Of a stretch of DNA of 64,000 nucleotides, positions 19,310 through 27,930 are shown one piece after another. Every line of letters starts with the position of its first letter. Within the stretch, counting starts at the first letter, position 1. Below the pieces are notes generated by a model. It was not told the DNA's origin, ran no database searches, and saw only the letters and a program-made list of their open reading frames with translations. The translations under genes and the position numbers were made by a program. The DNA lies in the NCBI RefSeq assembly GCF_003570715.1, contig NZ_QXXQ01000006.1, positions 184,516 through 248,515 of the forward strand. The letters run 5' to 3'. The DNA is from Gemmobacter lutimaris. Its GTDB lineage: Bacteria; Pseudomonadota; Alphaproteobacteria; Rhodobacterales; Rhodobacteraceae.

Positions 19310-19893
19310 TGATCGGCCTCAGGGCAAAACTGAGGATCGAGACGGAGCGGATGACGCTCCGCCTGCCGCAGCATTCGGACTACCGCGCCTGGTCTGACCT
19401 GCGCGCCGAAAGCGCCGCTTTCCTTGCGCCCTGGGAACCCGTCTGGGCGCATGACCACCTCAGCCGCAAGGCCTTCACCAACCGCGTCTATTGGGCCAGA
19501 CGGGCCGAGACTCAAGGCACGGCGCTGCCCGTCCTGATGATCCGGCGGGACGATCAGGTGCTGCTGGGGGCGATCACGCTGGACAACATTCGCCGGGGTC
19601 CGGTGCAGGCCGGAACGCTGGGCTATTGGGTCGGCGAGCGCTATGCCCGGCGCGGCTACATGCGCGAGGCGATCCGCGCCATCGTGCATCATGCTTTCAC
19701 CACGCTGGACCTCAGCCGGATCGAGGCCGCCTGCCTGCCGGAAAATGCTGCCTCGCGCGGGGTGCTGGAAAAATGCGGCTTCAAATATGAAGGCGTGGCG
19801 CAAAGCTATCTGCAAATCGCGGGTCGTTGGCGCAACCATGTGCTTTACGCCAACTTGCGCAGCGACCGCCGTGGCCGCACCGATGCCGGTTGA
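19309..19893 (+). CDS. GNAT acetyltransferase, RimJ/RimL type
   Basis: Protein of 194 residues. Start ATG overlaps the M16 stop (TGATG, 19307-19311). RimJ/RimL features are ETERMTLRLPQHSDY near the N-terminus, GYWVGERYARRGYMREA (acetyl-CoA motif A), and IEAACLPENAASRGVLEKCGF at the end of the domain. Likely acetylates the N-terminus of a protein; the substrate cannot be told. Last gene of the thrC run; a pair of stem-loops follows. Confidence 0.88.
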   Translation: MIGLRAKLRIETERMTLRLPQHSDYRAWSDLRAESAAFLAPWEPVWAHDHLSRKAFTNRVYWARRAETQGTALPVLMIRRDDQVLLGAITLDNIRRGPVQAGTLGYWVGERYARRGYMREAIRAIVHHAFTTLDLSRIEAACLPENAASRGVLEKCGFKYEGVAQSYLQIAGRWRNHVLYANLRSDRRGRTDAG

Positions 19894-19900
19894 GCCGGGG

Positions 19901-19947
19901 CAAATTTCTTGCAAAGAAATTTGCAAATTCGTTCGCAACGAATTTGC
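19901..19947. repeat. two back-to-back AT-rich stem-loops
   Basis: Two perfect hairpins share the intergenic space. The first (19901-19923) has arms CAAATTTCTT and AAGAAATTTG around GCA. The second (19923-19947) has arms GCAAATTCGT and ACGAATTTGC around TCGCA. Neither is followed by a T run, so a classical terminator is unlikely. They lie just upstream of the RBS of the next gene, so they may be repeats, RNA-processing signals or an operator. Confidence 0.6.
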
Positions 19948-19965
19948 GCGCAGATGGAGAGTGTG

Positions 19966-21360
19966 ATGCTCAACCCCGCCGATGAGGGCTTTCTGGCCAG
20001 CCTGCCCGAAGAACTGTTGCGCCCGGTGCGTCCCGCCGACCTGGAAGAGCCGCGCGGCCGCTGGCGCGGGCAGGGGGCCGCTGTCGCCGTGCCGCGCAGC
20101 ACGGCCGAGGTTTCTCAACTTATGCGCGCCTGTGCGGCGGCGCGGGTCGGCATCGTCCCGCTGGGTGGCGGCACCGGCCTTGTCGGTGGGCAGGTCATGC
20201 CGGATGGCCCCTTGCCACTGATCCTGTCGTTTGAACGGATGACCGCGATCCGCGCCATTCACCCTCAGGAGAACGTCATCGTGGCCGAGGCGGGCGCCAT
20301 TCTCACTGACCTCCATGCGGCGGCCGGAGCGGTGGACCGCATGTTCCCGCTGACGCTGGCCTCGCAAGGGTCGGCCCGGATCGGCGGCAATCTGGCCACC
20401 AATGCGGGCGGGGTGAATGTGCTGCGTTATGGCAATGCGCGTGACCTCTGCCTCGGGGTCGAGGCGGTGCTGGCCGATGGCACGGTATTCCACGGGCTGA
20501 AACGGCTGAGGAAGGACAATACCGGCTATGACCTGCGCCACCTGCTGATCGGCGCGGAAGGCACGCTGGGCCTGATTACGGCCGCCAGCCTGAAGCTTTT
20601 TCCGCGCACTGCCGTCACCGGCGCCGCTCTGTTCGTGGTTCCCGACCCTCAGGCGGCACTGGCGCTGCTGTCGCTGACTGAAAGCCAGTTGCCCGGTATG
20701 GTTTCGGGATTCGAGCTGATCCACCGGCAGGGCCTTGATTTCCTTGCCGAAACCATGCCCGACCTGCGCCAGCCTTTCGCCGAGGCCCCGGAGTGGTGTG
20801 TGCTGATCGACATCGGCCTGCCCGCCGCGCTGGATGCAACCGAGGCGCTGATGGCGCTTTACGAGGCGGCAGGGGATCTGGTTCTGGATGGCGTGATCGC
20901 GCAATCCGAAACCCAGCGGTTGGAATTCTGGACCCTGCGCGAAACCATTCCCGAGGCGAACCGGCGGATCGGTTCGATCTCCAGCCATGACATTGCCCTG
21001 CCGCTCTCGGCGATCCCGGTTTTTCTGGCGGAAGCCGCACCCGCACTGGCGCGGCTGGGGGATTTCCGCATCAACTGTTTCGGGCATCTGGGGGACGGGA
21101 ATTTGCACTACAATGTCTTCCCTGCAAAAGGCCGCAAGCGCGCGGAATATGACAGCCTGCGCGATGCGGTGAAGACCTGCATCCATGACCTCGTGGATGG
21201 TTTCGACGGTTCGGTGAGCGCCGAACACGGCATCGGACGGCTGAAGGTGAAGGATCTGGAAACCTATGGCGATCCGGTGAAGCTGACCGCCATGCGCGCG
21301 ATCAAGACCGCGCTGGATCCGCTGGGCATCCTGAACCCCGGCGCCGTGCTGCGCGCCTGA
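19966..21360 (+). CDS. FAD-linked oxidoreductase, D-2-hydroxyglutarate dehydrogenase type
   Basis: Protein of 464 residues. The PCMH-type FAD domain occupies about residues 30-215 (VPLGGGTGLVGGQ, GSARIGGNLATNAGGVNVLRYG, NTGYDLRHLLIGAEGTLG). The FAD-oxidase C-terminal domain has FGHLGDGNLHYNVF with metal-type histidines and SAEHGIGRLK near the end. This layout fits D-2-hydroxyglutarate dehydrogenase and D-lactate/glycolate GlcD relatives; the motif set favours the former. GGAGAG sits 5 nt before ATG 19966. With lhgO it would let the cell oxidise both 2-hydroxyglutarate enantiomers (inference). Confidence 0.82.
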   Translation: MLNPADEGFLASLPEELLRPVRPADLEEPRGRWRGQGAAVAVPRSTAEVSQLMRACAAARVGIVPLGGGTGLVGGQVMPDGPLPLILSFERMTAIRAIHPQENVIVAEAGAILTDLHAAAGAVDRMFPLTLASQGSARIGGNLATNAGGVNVLRYGNARDLCLGVEAVLADGTVFHGLKRLRKDNTGYDLRHLLIGAEGTLGLITAASLKLFPRTAVTGAALFVVPDPQAALALLSLTESQLPGMVSGFELIHRQGLDFLAETMPDLRQPFAEAPEWCVLIDIGLPAALDATEALMALYEAAGDLVLDGVIAQSETQRLEFWTLRETIPEANRRIGSISSHDIALPLSAIPVFLAEAAPALARLGDFRINCFGHLGDGNLHYNVFPAKGRKRAEYDSLRDAVKTCIHDLVDGFDGSVSAEHGIGRLKVKDLETYGDPVKLTAMRAIKTALDPLGILNPGAVLRA

Positions 21361-21495
21361 CGGTATTTTGACCTTGGCGTAAATATCCATGCCGACAGCG
21401 CCACCTGCAAATGGCAGGGTGAAAGTGCCCGGTGACCGCTGTCCACGGCAGTCGGCATGAGGGGGCTCGATGCCCCCGAGGGCCGGGCGGGATGA

Positions 21496-21530
21496 GAAAA
21501 CCCCGCCGGACATTCGATCCGACGGGGCTG
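21496..21530 (-). terminator. rho-independent terminator of apt
   Basis: On the minus strand CCCCGTCGGA pairs with TCCGGCGGGG (one G-T) and is followed by TTTTCTC. It lies about 105 nt downstream of the apt stop, so it probably ends the minus-strand transcript. The remaining 21361-21634 gap shows no gene. Confidence 0.65.
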
Positions 21531-21634
21531 GGGTCAGGATTGGGTCACCTGTGCAAGCAGCGCCCGAGGCCGGTTCCGGCCCCATGACCAAGACTTGCAA
21601 CGATTCGGGTTAAGGGCGGGTTAACCGCGTTGCC

Positions 21635-22168
21635 TCACAACCCTTCGAAGGCACACAGGGCATGGACCTCCATGCCCATCGTCTCCAGCTTGCGACGGCC
21701 GCCCAGATCGGGCAGGTCCACCACAAAGGCGCAGCCGACAATCACGCCGCCCAATCGTTCTACCAGCTTGATCCCGGCCTCGGCAGTGCCGCCGGTGGCC
21801 AGCAGGTCATCGACCAGCAGCACTTTTTCTCCGGGCTGGATCGCGTCGTCATGCACCTCCACCACCGCCTCGCCATATTCCAGACTGTAAGCCTGTGCGA
21901 TGGTCTGCCCCGGCAGCTTGCCCTTCTTGCGGATCGGCACGAAGCCGGTGGTCAGCTGATGCGCCACCGCGCCGCCCAGGATGAAGCCCCGCGCCTCCAG
22001 CCCCACAACCTTGTCGATGCGGGTGCCCGCATAGGGGTGCAGCAACTGGTCGATCGCCATGCGGAAGCCGCGCGGATCGGCGAACAGCGTCGTCACATCG
22101 CGGAACAGAATGCCCTCATGCGGGAAATCGACGATGGTGCGGATGTAATCCTTGACGGTCTTGGACAT
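21635..22168 (-). CDS. apt: adenine phosphoribosyltransferase
   Basis: Purine salvage enzyme of 177 residues making AMP from adenine and PRPP. The adenine-binding start [17 protein letters not shown], the flexible loop KKGKLPG, the segment SLEYG and the PRPP motif [14 protein letters not shown] are all visible. ATG 22168 gives the standard apt N-terminus; the frame continues upstream without family similarity. It follows the DUF2269 gene by 8 nt, so it is likely in the same minus-strand transcript. Confidence 0.94.
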   Translation of the reverse strand: MSKTVKDYIRTIVDFPHEGILFRDVTTLFADPRGFRMAIDQLLHPYAGTRIDKVVGLEARGFILGGAVAHQLTTGFVPIRKKGKLPGQTIAQAYSLEYGEAVVEVHDDAIQPGEKVLLVDDLLATGGTAEAGIKLVERLGGVIVGCAFVVDLPDLGGRRKLETMGMEVHALCAFEGL

Positions 22169-22176
22169 GGGGCCTC

Positions 22177-22644
22177 TCAGAACAGGTCGGGTTTCACTAT
22201 CATCAGCCAGAACACGCCGACAAGCGCGGCGAAGGCAGGCCAGCCGAGGACGAACCAAAGCCGGAAGGCCCGGACTGCGGCGGCGGGCAGCGGGCCGGGG
22301 GCGGCGGCACGGGCCAGATCACGGATGCGGTATTGCAGCGCGACCACCGGCAGCCAGCAGGTCAGCGCCAGCAGATAGGCGGCATAGGTCAGCAAAAGCC
22401 AGCCTTCGTTCCAGCCGCGCCCGGTTTCGCGCACCAGCCAAAGCCCGGTCAGTGGCTGCACCACGCCCGAGGGCAGGGTGAACAGCCAGTCGGCCACCAC
22501 AACCCCGGCCGCCACATGCGCCACCACCTCGGCCCGGTTCGACCGCATTGCCCAGACCATTGCAAAGGCCGTGCCGATGCCGGTGCCGAACAGCACGGTC
22601 GAGGACAGCACATGCAGCCATTTCGCCAGCAAATAAGGGTCCAT
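22177..22644 (-). CDS. DUF2269 integral membrane protein
   Basis: Protein of 155 residues with about four transmembrane helices, starting [22 protein letters not shown]. The LLAKWLHV opening and the [15 protein letters not shown] segment are typical of DUF2269. Start ATG overlaps the stop of the upstream SDR/DoxX gene (ATGA at 22641-22644 on the minus strand). Function unknown; the coupling with a DoxX-like protein hints at a membrane redox role, which is speculation. Confidence 0.78.
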   Translation of the reverse strand: MDPYLLAKWLHVLSSTVLFGTGIGTAFAMVWAMRSNRAEVVAHVAAGVVVADWLFTLPSGVVQPLTGLWLVRETGRGWNEGWLLLTYAAYLLALTCWLPVVALQYRIRDLARAAAPGPLPAAAVRAFRLWFVLGWPAFAALVGVFWLMIVKPDLF

Positions 22645-23894
22645 CACCGTTCCTCCGCCAGCGCCAGATGCACCAGCAGCAGCGCCAGCACCGGCAGGTT
22701 CTTCAACAGCCCGCCGAACGGGTCGAGCCACAGTGCAGGGGCCAGCAGGGACAGGCCAGCCGTATAGGCCAGGACCAGCGCGACCTGTGCCCGCGCCACC
22801 AATCCCGGCCGCCAGTCGCGCAACAGGGCCAGCCCCAGCGCCAGATCGGCCAGCCCGCCCGCACGGGCCATGGCCAGCGCCAGCCCCTCGGGCAAAGCGG
22901 GCAGGTGGGGCAGGAAAGTACTGCCCGGCAGGAACAGCCCCAAAGCGGCCGAAACCAGCCACATCACCGCCAGTGTCAGCCGGATCAGCGGTTTCAGCAG
23001 GTAAAGCCGCGCCTGCCACAGGTCTTGCGTGCCTGCGGGCCGGGCGAATTGAAAGGCGGTGAAGCTGCGTGGGCGCGTGGCCCGCCGCGCCAGCAGCGGC
23101 GCGGGATCGGTCTGCACGCCCTGTTCAAGCTGCCGCAGCGCGGTGGTCGAAACCGGCCCCAGCCGCAGCGCATCGCCGACGCGTCCGGCCAGCCGCGCCA
23201 GCGCGCCCGGCACGCGCCAGACCGGCGCGGGGCGCAGGCCCAGCCAGCGGCGCAGGCCGGTCGCAAGTTCGGCCTGGGTCAGAACCTCCGGTCCGCCGAT
23301 CTCCCACACCCCCGGCTGTGGCTCTGCCAGCATCTCGGCAATCACGGTGGCTAGATCGGCGGCATGGATCGGGTTGAACGGCTGTGCGCCTGTTCCCACA
23401 ACCGGCGTGACGAAGGGCAGGGCAGCGAAGCCGCGCAACGCCGAGGTGCCGCCATAGCTGGTCTCGGCCATGACCAGACCGGGGCGCAATACCATGGCGC
23501 AAGCGGCCAGCGCCACCTGCTCTGACACCCGGCGCCAGCGGGCGAAAGGCGTGTCTGCCTCGATTCCGATGGCCGAGACATGCAGGCACGGCCCCGCCAC
23601 CGCCGCCAGCACGGCGCGCAGTGCATGGTCATGCACGGCGGCAAAGGCGGTCTCGGGTCCGGTCAGCAGGCCCGCGGCATTGACCAGCGCACAATCCTGC
23701 GCCTCGGCCCAGAAGCCGGGCGCATGGCTGGCCGGATCGGTCAGATCGGCGCGGAGCGTGCGAAAGCCCATGGCCTGCAAACGCTCCACCCGCCGGGCGG
23801 AGGCGATGACCTCATGCCCCGCCTCGCGCAGGGCGAAGGCGATATGCCGTCCGATGAACCCGTCGGCGCCCAGAACCAGAACCTTCACGCGCAT
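22644..23894 (-). CDS. SDR/NAD(P)-epimerase with C-terminal DoxX-like membrane domain
   Basis: Fusion protein of 416 residues. The N-terminal atypical short-chain dehydrogenase domain has the nucleotide motif LGADGFIGRHIA (about 8-19) and later HAADLATVIAEML and WEIGGPE. The C-terminal 120 or so residues form about four hydrophobic helices of the DoxX-like family (PLIRLTLAVMWLVSAALG onward). ATG 23894 was chosen directly before the nucleotide-binding strand. Such fusions recur in proteobacteria; the substrate is unknown. Confidence 0.82.
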   Translation of the reverse strand: MRVKVLVLGADGFIGRHIAFALREAGHEVIASARRVERLQAMGFRTLRADLTDPASHAPGFWAEAQDCALVNAAGLLTGPETAFAAVHDHALRAVLAAVAGPCLHVSAIGIEADTPFARWRRVSEQVALAACAMVLRPGLVMAETSYGGTSALRGFAALPFVTPVVGTGAQPFNPIHAADLATVIAEMLAEPQPGVWEIGGPEVLTQAELATGLRRWLGLRPAPVWRVPGALARLAGRVGDALRLGPVSTTALRQLEQGVQTDPAPLLARRATRPRSFTAFQFARPAGTQDLWQARLYLLKPLIRLTLAVMWLVSAALGLFLPGSTFLPHLPALPEGLALAMARAGGLADLALGLALLRDWRPGLVARAQVALVLAYTAGLSLLAPALWLDPFGGLLKNLPVLALLLVHLALAEER

Positions 23895-24037
23895 CACCCA
23901 TGCCTTGATCGCGGCCCAGACTACCCATGCGGACTTGCGATGCCAAGCGATGCGCCGTTGCAGGGCAATTGCGTCTTTTCCCTGTTGCCCTCGCGTGTTA
24001 CGCGCGTTTCCGCAGGATTCCCTTGGGGGCGCAGCCG

Positions 24038-24526
24038 ATGTATCAGCTGGAGGAAGAGACCGAAGCCGATTGGTGGGAAGTGGAGGCGCTTTATGACCTT
24101 TGCTTCGCGCCCGGGCGAACGGCGCTGTCCTCCTACCGGCTGCGCGACGGGGTGGCGACGGTGGCGCCGCTGTGTCTGGTTCTGCGCGACGAAACCGGCA
24201 CGCTGGCCGCCGCAATCCGCTATTGGCCCGCCGAAGTGGGCGACCATGATGTGCTGTTGCTGGGCCCGGTCGCGGTGCACCCGACGCGGCAGGGGGAAGG
24301 GCTGGGCGGCCTGCTGATCAACGAAAGCCTGGCCGAGGCACGGCGCCTTGGCTGGGAACGGGTCATGCTGGTGGGCGATGCGCCCTATTACCGGCGTTTC
24401 GGCTTTACCAAGCTGGAAGGCGTGGTGATGCCGCCGCCGACCAACCCCGACCGGGTGCTGGGCATCGCGCTGGTGCGCGGGGCATGGGATGGCGTCAGGG
24501 GAACTGTGACCAAGGCGCGGTCCTGA
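24038..24526 (+). CDS. GNAT family N-acetyltransferase
   Basis: Protein of 162 residues. Acetyl-CoA binding motif A is LGPVAVHPTRQGEGLGGLL, followed by RLGWERVMLVGDAPYYRRFGF, the PYYxRFGF signature of the YhbS-type subgroup. ATG 24038 begins at the domain start; the extension upstream is not domain-like. Divergent from the SDR gene and followed after 46 nt by the EcsC gene. Substrate unknown. Confidence 0.83.
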   Translation: MYQLEEETEADWWEVEALYDLCFAPGRTALSSYRLRDGVATVAPLCLVLRDETGTLAAAIRYWPAEVGDHDVLLLGPVAVHPTRQGEGLGGLLINESLAEARRLGWERVMLVGDAPYYRRFGFTKLEGVVMPPPTNPDRVLGIALVRGAWDGVRGTVTKARS

Positions 24527-24572
24527 TCCAAGGCCCATTGCGCAAGGCGCGCGCGCTTCCTACCTTCGGGAT

Positions 24573-25379
24573 ATGAGCGACGATCACTCTCCGGACCCCG
24601 CCCCTGAAAGCGCCGATGCTGCGCTGCCCGCGCCGCGCCGTGCGGCCTTTCCCGATTACGAGATTGCCGAGCTTGCGCGGCGGGCGCGCAAGGCCAACGG
24701 GCCGCTCATGTCGCTGCTGCAAAAGCTGGGCGGTTCGGTGGAGACGCAGATGAACCGGCTGCCCGATGCGGCGCGCAACCGGATCGAGGCGCTGACCATG
24801 GCGACGCTGACCCGCGCGCTGGGGGTGGCGGCGCTGGGGCGGCATGCGCCCGACATCGGCCCTGCCGGGGCGCCGCTGGCGGCCGCGATCAGCGGTGCGG
24901 CGGGGGGCGCGGGGGGACTTGCCACCTCCATCGCGGAACTTCCCGTCACCATCACGCTGATCCTCTCGGCCATTCGCAAGGCGGCTGAGGATGAGGGGTT
25001 CGACACCACCGATCCCGTCATTCAGGCCGAGATCCTGCGCTGTTTCGCGGCGGGAACGCCCTCGGGCGGCGATGACGGGGTGAATACCGCGCTGATCGGC
25101 GCGCGGCTGACGCTGACCGGCCCGGCCCTGCAAAAGCTGATTGCCACTCTCGCGCCGAAGATCGCGGCGGGGCTAAGCCAGAAGCTTGCGGCGCAGGCGG
25201 TGCCGGTTCTGGGCGCGCTGTCCGGCGCGGCGGTGAACGCGGCTTTCCTGAGCCATTACCGCGAGCTTGCGCGCATCCGCTTTCGCCTGCTGCGGCTGGC
25301 GCAGGACCATGGCGCCGAACGGGTGGTCGCCCGCTTCAACGCGGCAGCCAGCGTGAAGCCGCTGCTGCGGTCGGACTGA
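24573..25379 (+). CDS. EcsC family protein
   Basis: Protein of 268 residues with an acidic, Pro-rich N-terminus, then a helical domain rich in Gly/Ala amphipathic stretches (GAPLAAAISGAAGGAGGLATS, ELPVTITLILSAIRKAAEDEGFD). The ELPVTxTLILRSI-like segment is the EcsC hallmark. B. subtilis EcsC is linked to secretion and ABC export, but the biochemical role of the family is not settled. Converges with ptsP, ending 1 nt before it. Confidence 0.78.
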   Translation: MSDDHSPDPAPESADAALPAPRRAAFPDYEIAELARRARKANGPLMSLLQKLGGSVETQMNRLPDAARNRIEALTMATLTRALGVAALGRHAPDIGPAGAPLAAAISGAAGGAGGLATSIAELPVTITLILSAIRKAAEDEGFDTTDPVIQAEILRCFAAGTPSGGDDGVNTALIGARLTLTGPALQKLIATLAPKIAAGLSQKLAAQAVPVLGALSGAAVNAAFLSHYRELARIRFRLLRLAQDHGAERVVARFNAAASVKPLLRSD

Positions 25380-27623
25380 TCATTCCGGCAAGGTTGCCAA
25401 CCAGCCCATGACGGCGGGCCGCACACTTTCCACGCCTTCCGCCATCGCGGCGGTGACCACCGCGCGCACTTCGCGCAGATCGACCTGACGCAGCAGTGAT
25501 TTCACTGGCCCGATGGAAGCAGGCCGCATCGACAGCGTGCCGATCCCCAGCGAGGCAAAGACCATGGCCTCGATGGGCCTGCCCGCATCCTCGCCACAGA
25601 AGGAAAGCTGCGCATTGCTTTCGGCGCAGCGATCCGCGATCAGCCGCAGGAAGCGCAGGAACGAGGTGTTCAGCGTGTCATAGCGGCGGCGCACCCGTTC
25701 ATTTTCACGGTCGGCGGCAAAGAAGAACTGTTTCAGGTCATTGCCGCCGATGGAAATGAAATCGGCGGATTCGAAGAACGCCTTCGGCGCGAAGGCAAGG
25801 CTGGGGGTTTCCAGCATGGCACCGATGCGCAGCGTCTCAGGCACCGGATGGCCCATCGCCGCCTCGCGGTCCCGCTGGTGCAGCAGCTCGTTCCGGGCGG
25901 TGACGAATTCCTCGTGTTCCGAGATGAAAGGGAACATGACAGTCAGCGGCCGCCCCTGTGCGGCACGCAGCAGCGCCTGCAACTGCATCCGCAGCACACC
26001 GCGTTTGTCGAGGCCGACGCGGATCGCGCGCCAGCCCATCGCGGGGTTCGGCTCGTCCTGCGGCTTCATGTAGGGCAGCACCTTGTCCGAGCCGATGTCC
26101 AGCGTGCGGAACGCCACAGGCCGCCCCTTGGCCGCATCCATGACGCGGGCGTAAAGCTTGGCAAGCTCGTCCCGCTTTGGCATCTGGTTGCGGATCAGGA
26201 ATTGCAGCTCGGTCCTGAACAGCCCCACGCCCTCGGCGCCGGAACTGTCGATCGAGGGCAGATCGGCCATCAGGCCCGCATTCATGTAAAGCCGGGTCAC
26301 GGTGCCACACCGCGATTCCGCAGGCAGGCCGCGCAGGCTGGCGTAGCGTTCCTGCGCCTTGGCCTGCATCGCCATCTTGTCGCGGAAACTGCGCACCACC
26401 ACCTCGTCGGGGCGCAGATGCACGGTGCCGCTGTCGCCGTCCACAAGGATCGGATCGCCGTTCAGCGCCTCGGCGGTGATGCGTTCGGCATGGATGACCA
26501 GCGGAATCGCCAGTGCCCGCGCAACGATGGCGGCATGGCTGCCGACCGAGCCTTCCTCCAGCACCACGCCGCGCAGCTTGCGACCGTATTCCAGAAGTTC
26601 GGCCGGGCCGATGTTGCGCGCGATCAGCACCGGATTGTCGGGCATGGTGGCGCCGGTATCCTGCCCCTGTCCGGTCAGGATGCGCAGCAGGCGGTTCGAC
26701 AGGTCGTCCAGATCGTTCAGCCGTTCGCGCAGATAGGCATCTGGCACCTGTTCCAGCCGGGCGCGGGCGGCGGATTGTTCCTTTTCCACCGCCGCTTCGG
26801 CGGAAAGGCCGCGCTGGATATCCTCTTCCATCCGGCGCAGCCAGCCACGCGAGCGGGCAAACATGCGATAGGCTTCCAGCACCTGCCGCTGATCCTTGTC
26901 CAGCGCCTCGGCGCTCAGCAGATCGTCGATGGAAATGCGCAACTGCCCCACCGCCTCGCGGATGCGGTCGATCTCGGTCAGGGGGTCGTCGGCCACCGGG
27001 TTGGTGACCACCACGCGCGGTTCGTGCAGCCAGACATTGCCCTCGGCCACGCCCTCCTGCCCGGTGCCGCCGCGAAAGATGCGCGGCTGCCGGTGCAGGG
27101 CGCCGGGGCCTTCACCTTCGCCGACGAAGGCGCCAAGCTCGGTCATCTCGGCCAGCACCATGGCCACGACTTCCAGCGCGTAAACCTCGTCATCCGAGAA
27201 CTGCCGCGCGGTTTTCGACTGCACGACCAGCACGCCCAGTTTTTCGCCGACCCGCTGGATCGGCACGCCGAGGAAGCTGGAAAAGAGTTCCTCGCCGGTT
27301 TCCGGCATGTAGCGGAAGCCGCGTTCGGAGGGTGCATCGGCGGCATTGACCGGCGTCGCGGTGCGCGCGACGCGACCGACCAGCCCTTCGCCCACTTTCA
27401 TGCGGGTCTGGTGGACGGCCTCTTTCTTCAGCCCCTCGGTCGCGCAAAGCTCCAGCGTGTCCTCATCGCGGAACAGGTAGATCGAGCAGACCTCGGTTCC
27501 CATGGAATCGGCGATCAGATGGGTGATGCGGTCCAGCCGGTCCTGGCCCTTGCCGGGCAGGGCAAGGCTGTCGCGCAGGCGGCGAAGAAGTTTGCGGCTG
27601 TCGCTCTCGCTGCGTTCGGGCAT
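25380..27623 (-). CDS. ptsP: PTS-Ntr enzyme I (PEP-protein phosphotransferase with GAF domain)
   Basis: Protein of 747 residues. N-terminal GAF domain about 15-160 (EVCSIYLFRDEDTLELCAT), a linker, then enzyme I with phosphorylated H363 in VGSHAAIVARALAIP. The PEP-binding domain has EGVGLFRTELQFLIR, FRTLDIGSDK and ISIGGNDLKQFFFAADR. It phosphorylates NPr at the expense of PEP and starts the regulatory nitrogen PTS, affecting potassium, nitrogen and carbon control. NPr and EIIA-Ntr are not in this window. Confidence 0.94.
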   Translation of the reverse strand: MPERSESDSRKLLRRLRDSLALPGKGQDRLDRITHLIADSMGTEVCSIYLFRDEDTLELCATEGLKKEAVHQTRMKVGEGLVGRVARTATPVNAADAPSERGFRYMPETGEELFSSFLGVPIQRVGEKLGVLVVQSKTARQFSDDEVYALEVVAMVLAEMTELGAFVGEGEGPGALHRQPRIFRGGTGQEGVAEGNVWLHEPRVVVTNPVADDPLTEIDRIREAVGQLRISIDDLLSAEALDKDQRQVLEAYRMFARSRGWLRRMEEDIQRGLSAEAAVEKEQSAARARLEQVPDAYLRERLNDLDDLSNRLLRILTGQGQDTGATMPDNPVLIARNIGPAELLEYGRKLRGVVLEEGSVGSHAAIVARALAIPLVIHAERITAEALNGDPILVDGDSGTVHLRPDEVVVRSFRDKMAMQAKAQERYASLRGLPAESRCGTVTRLYMNAGLMADLPSIDSSGAEGVGLFRTELQFLIRNQMPKRDELAKLYARVMDAAKGRPVAFRTLDIGSDKVLPYMKPQDEPNPAMGWRAIRVGLDKRGVLRMQLQALLRAAQGRPLTVMFPFISEHEEFVTARNELLHQRDREAAMGHPVPETLRIGAMLETPSLAFAPKAFFESADFISIGGNDLKQFFFAADRENERVRRRYDTLNTSFLRFLRLIADRCAESNAQLSFCGEDAGRPIEAMVFASLGIGTLSMRPASIGPVKSLLRQVDLREVRAVVTAAMAEGVESVRPAVMGWLATLPE

Positions 27624-27930
27624 GACTCGGGGGGGTGTCCTTCTGGATGCCTTTGCCCCCTTTAAGCACAGCGCGGGGGAAAACGGAACGGGCGAGAGGG
27701 TCGCGCCCCGTCACAGCCGCAGACTGCCGCCGATTTGGGCAGGCGCGCTGCCCTGCGAGGCGTCGGGAAAAGCGTCGACAGATCAACCATGGCGTGCAAC
27801 TCATTCGCGAACGGTTGCTTCAAGAGATACCAATGCACGTTTTGACCCGAGTTCCGACGCCGGTGGAAGACCGGATAACCAAAACCCCGATGCAAGACAG
27901 GTCTGTCGGTCTGGATGTATTTGATTTTAT

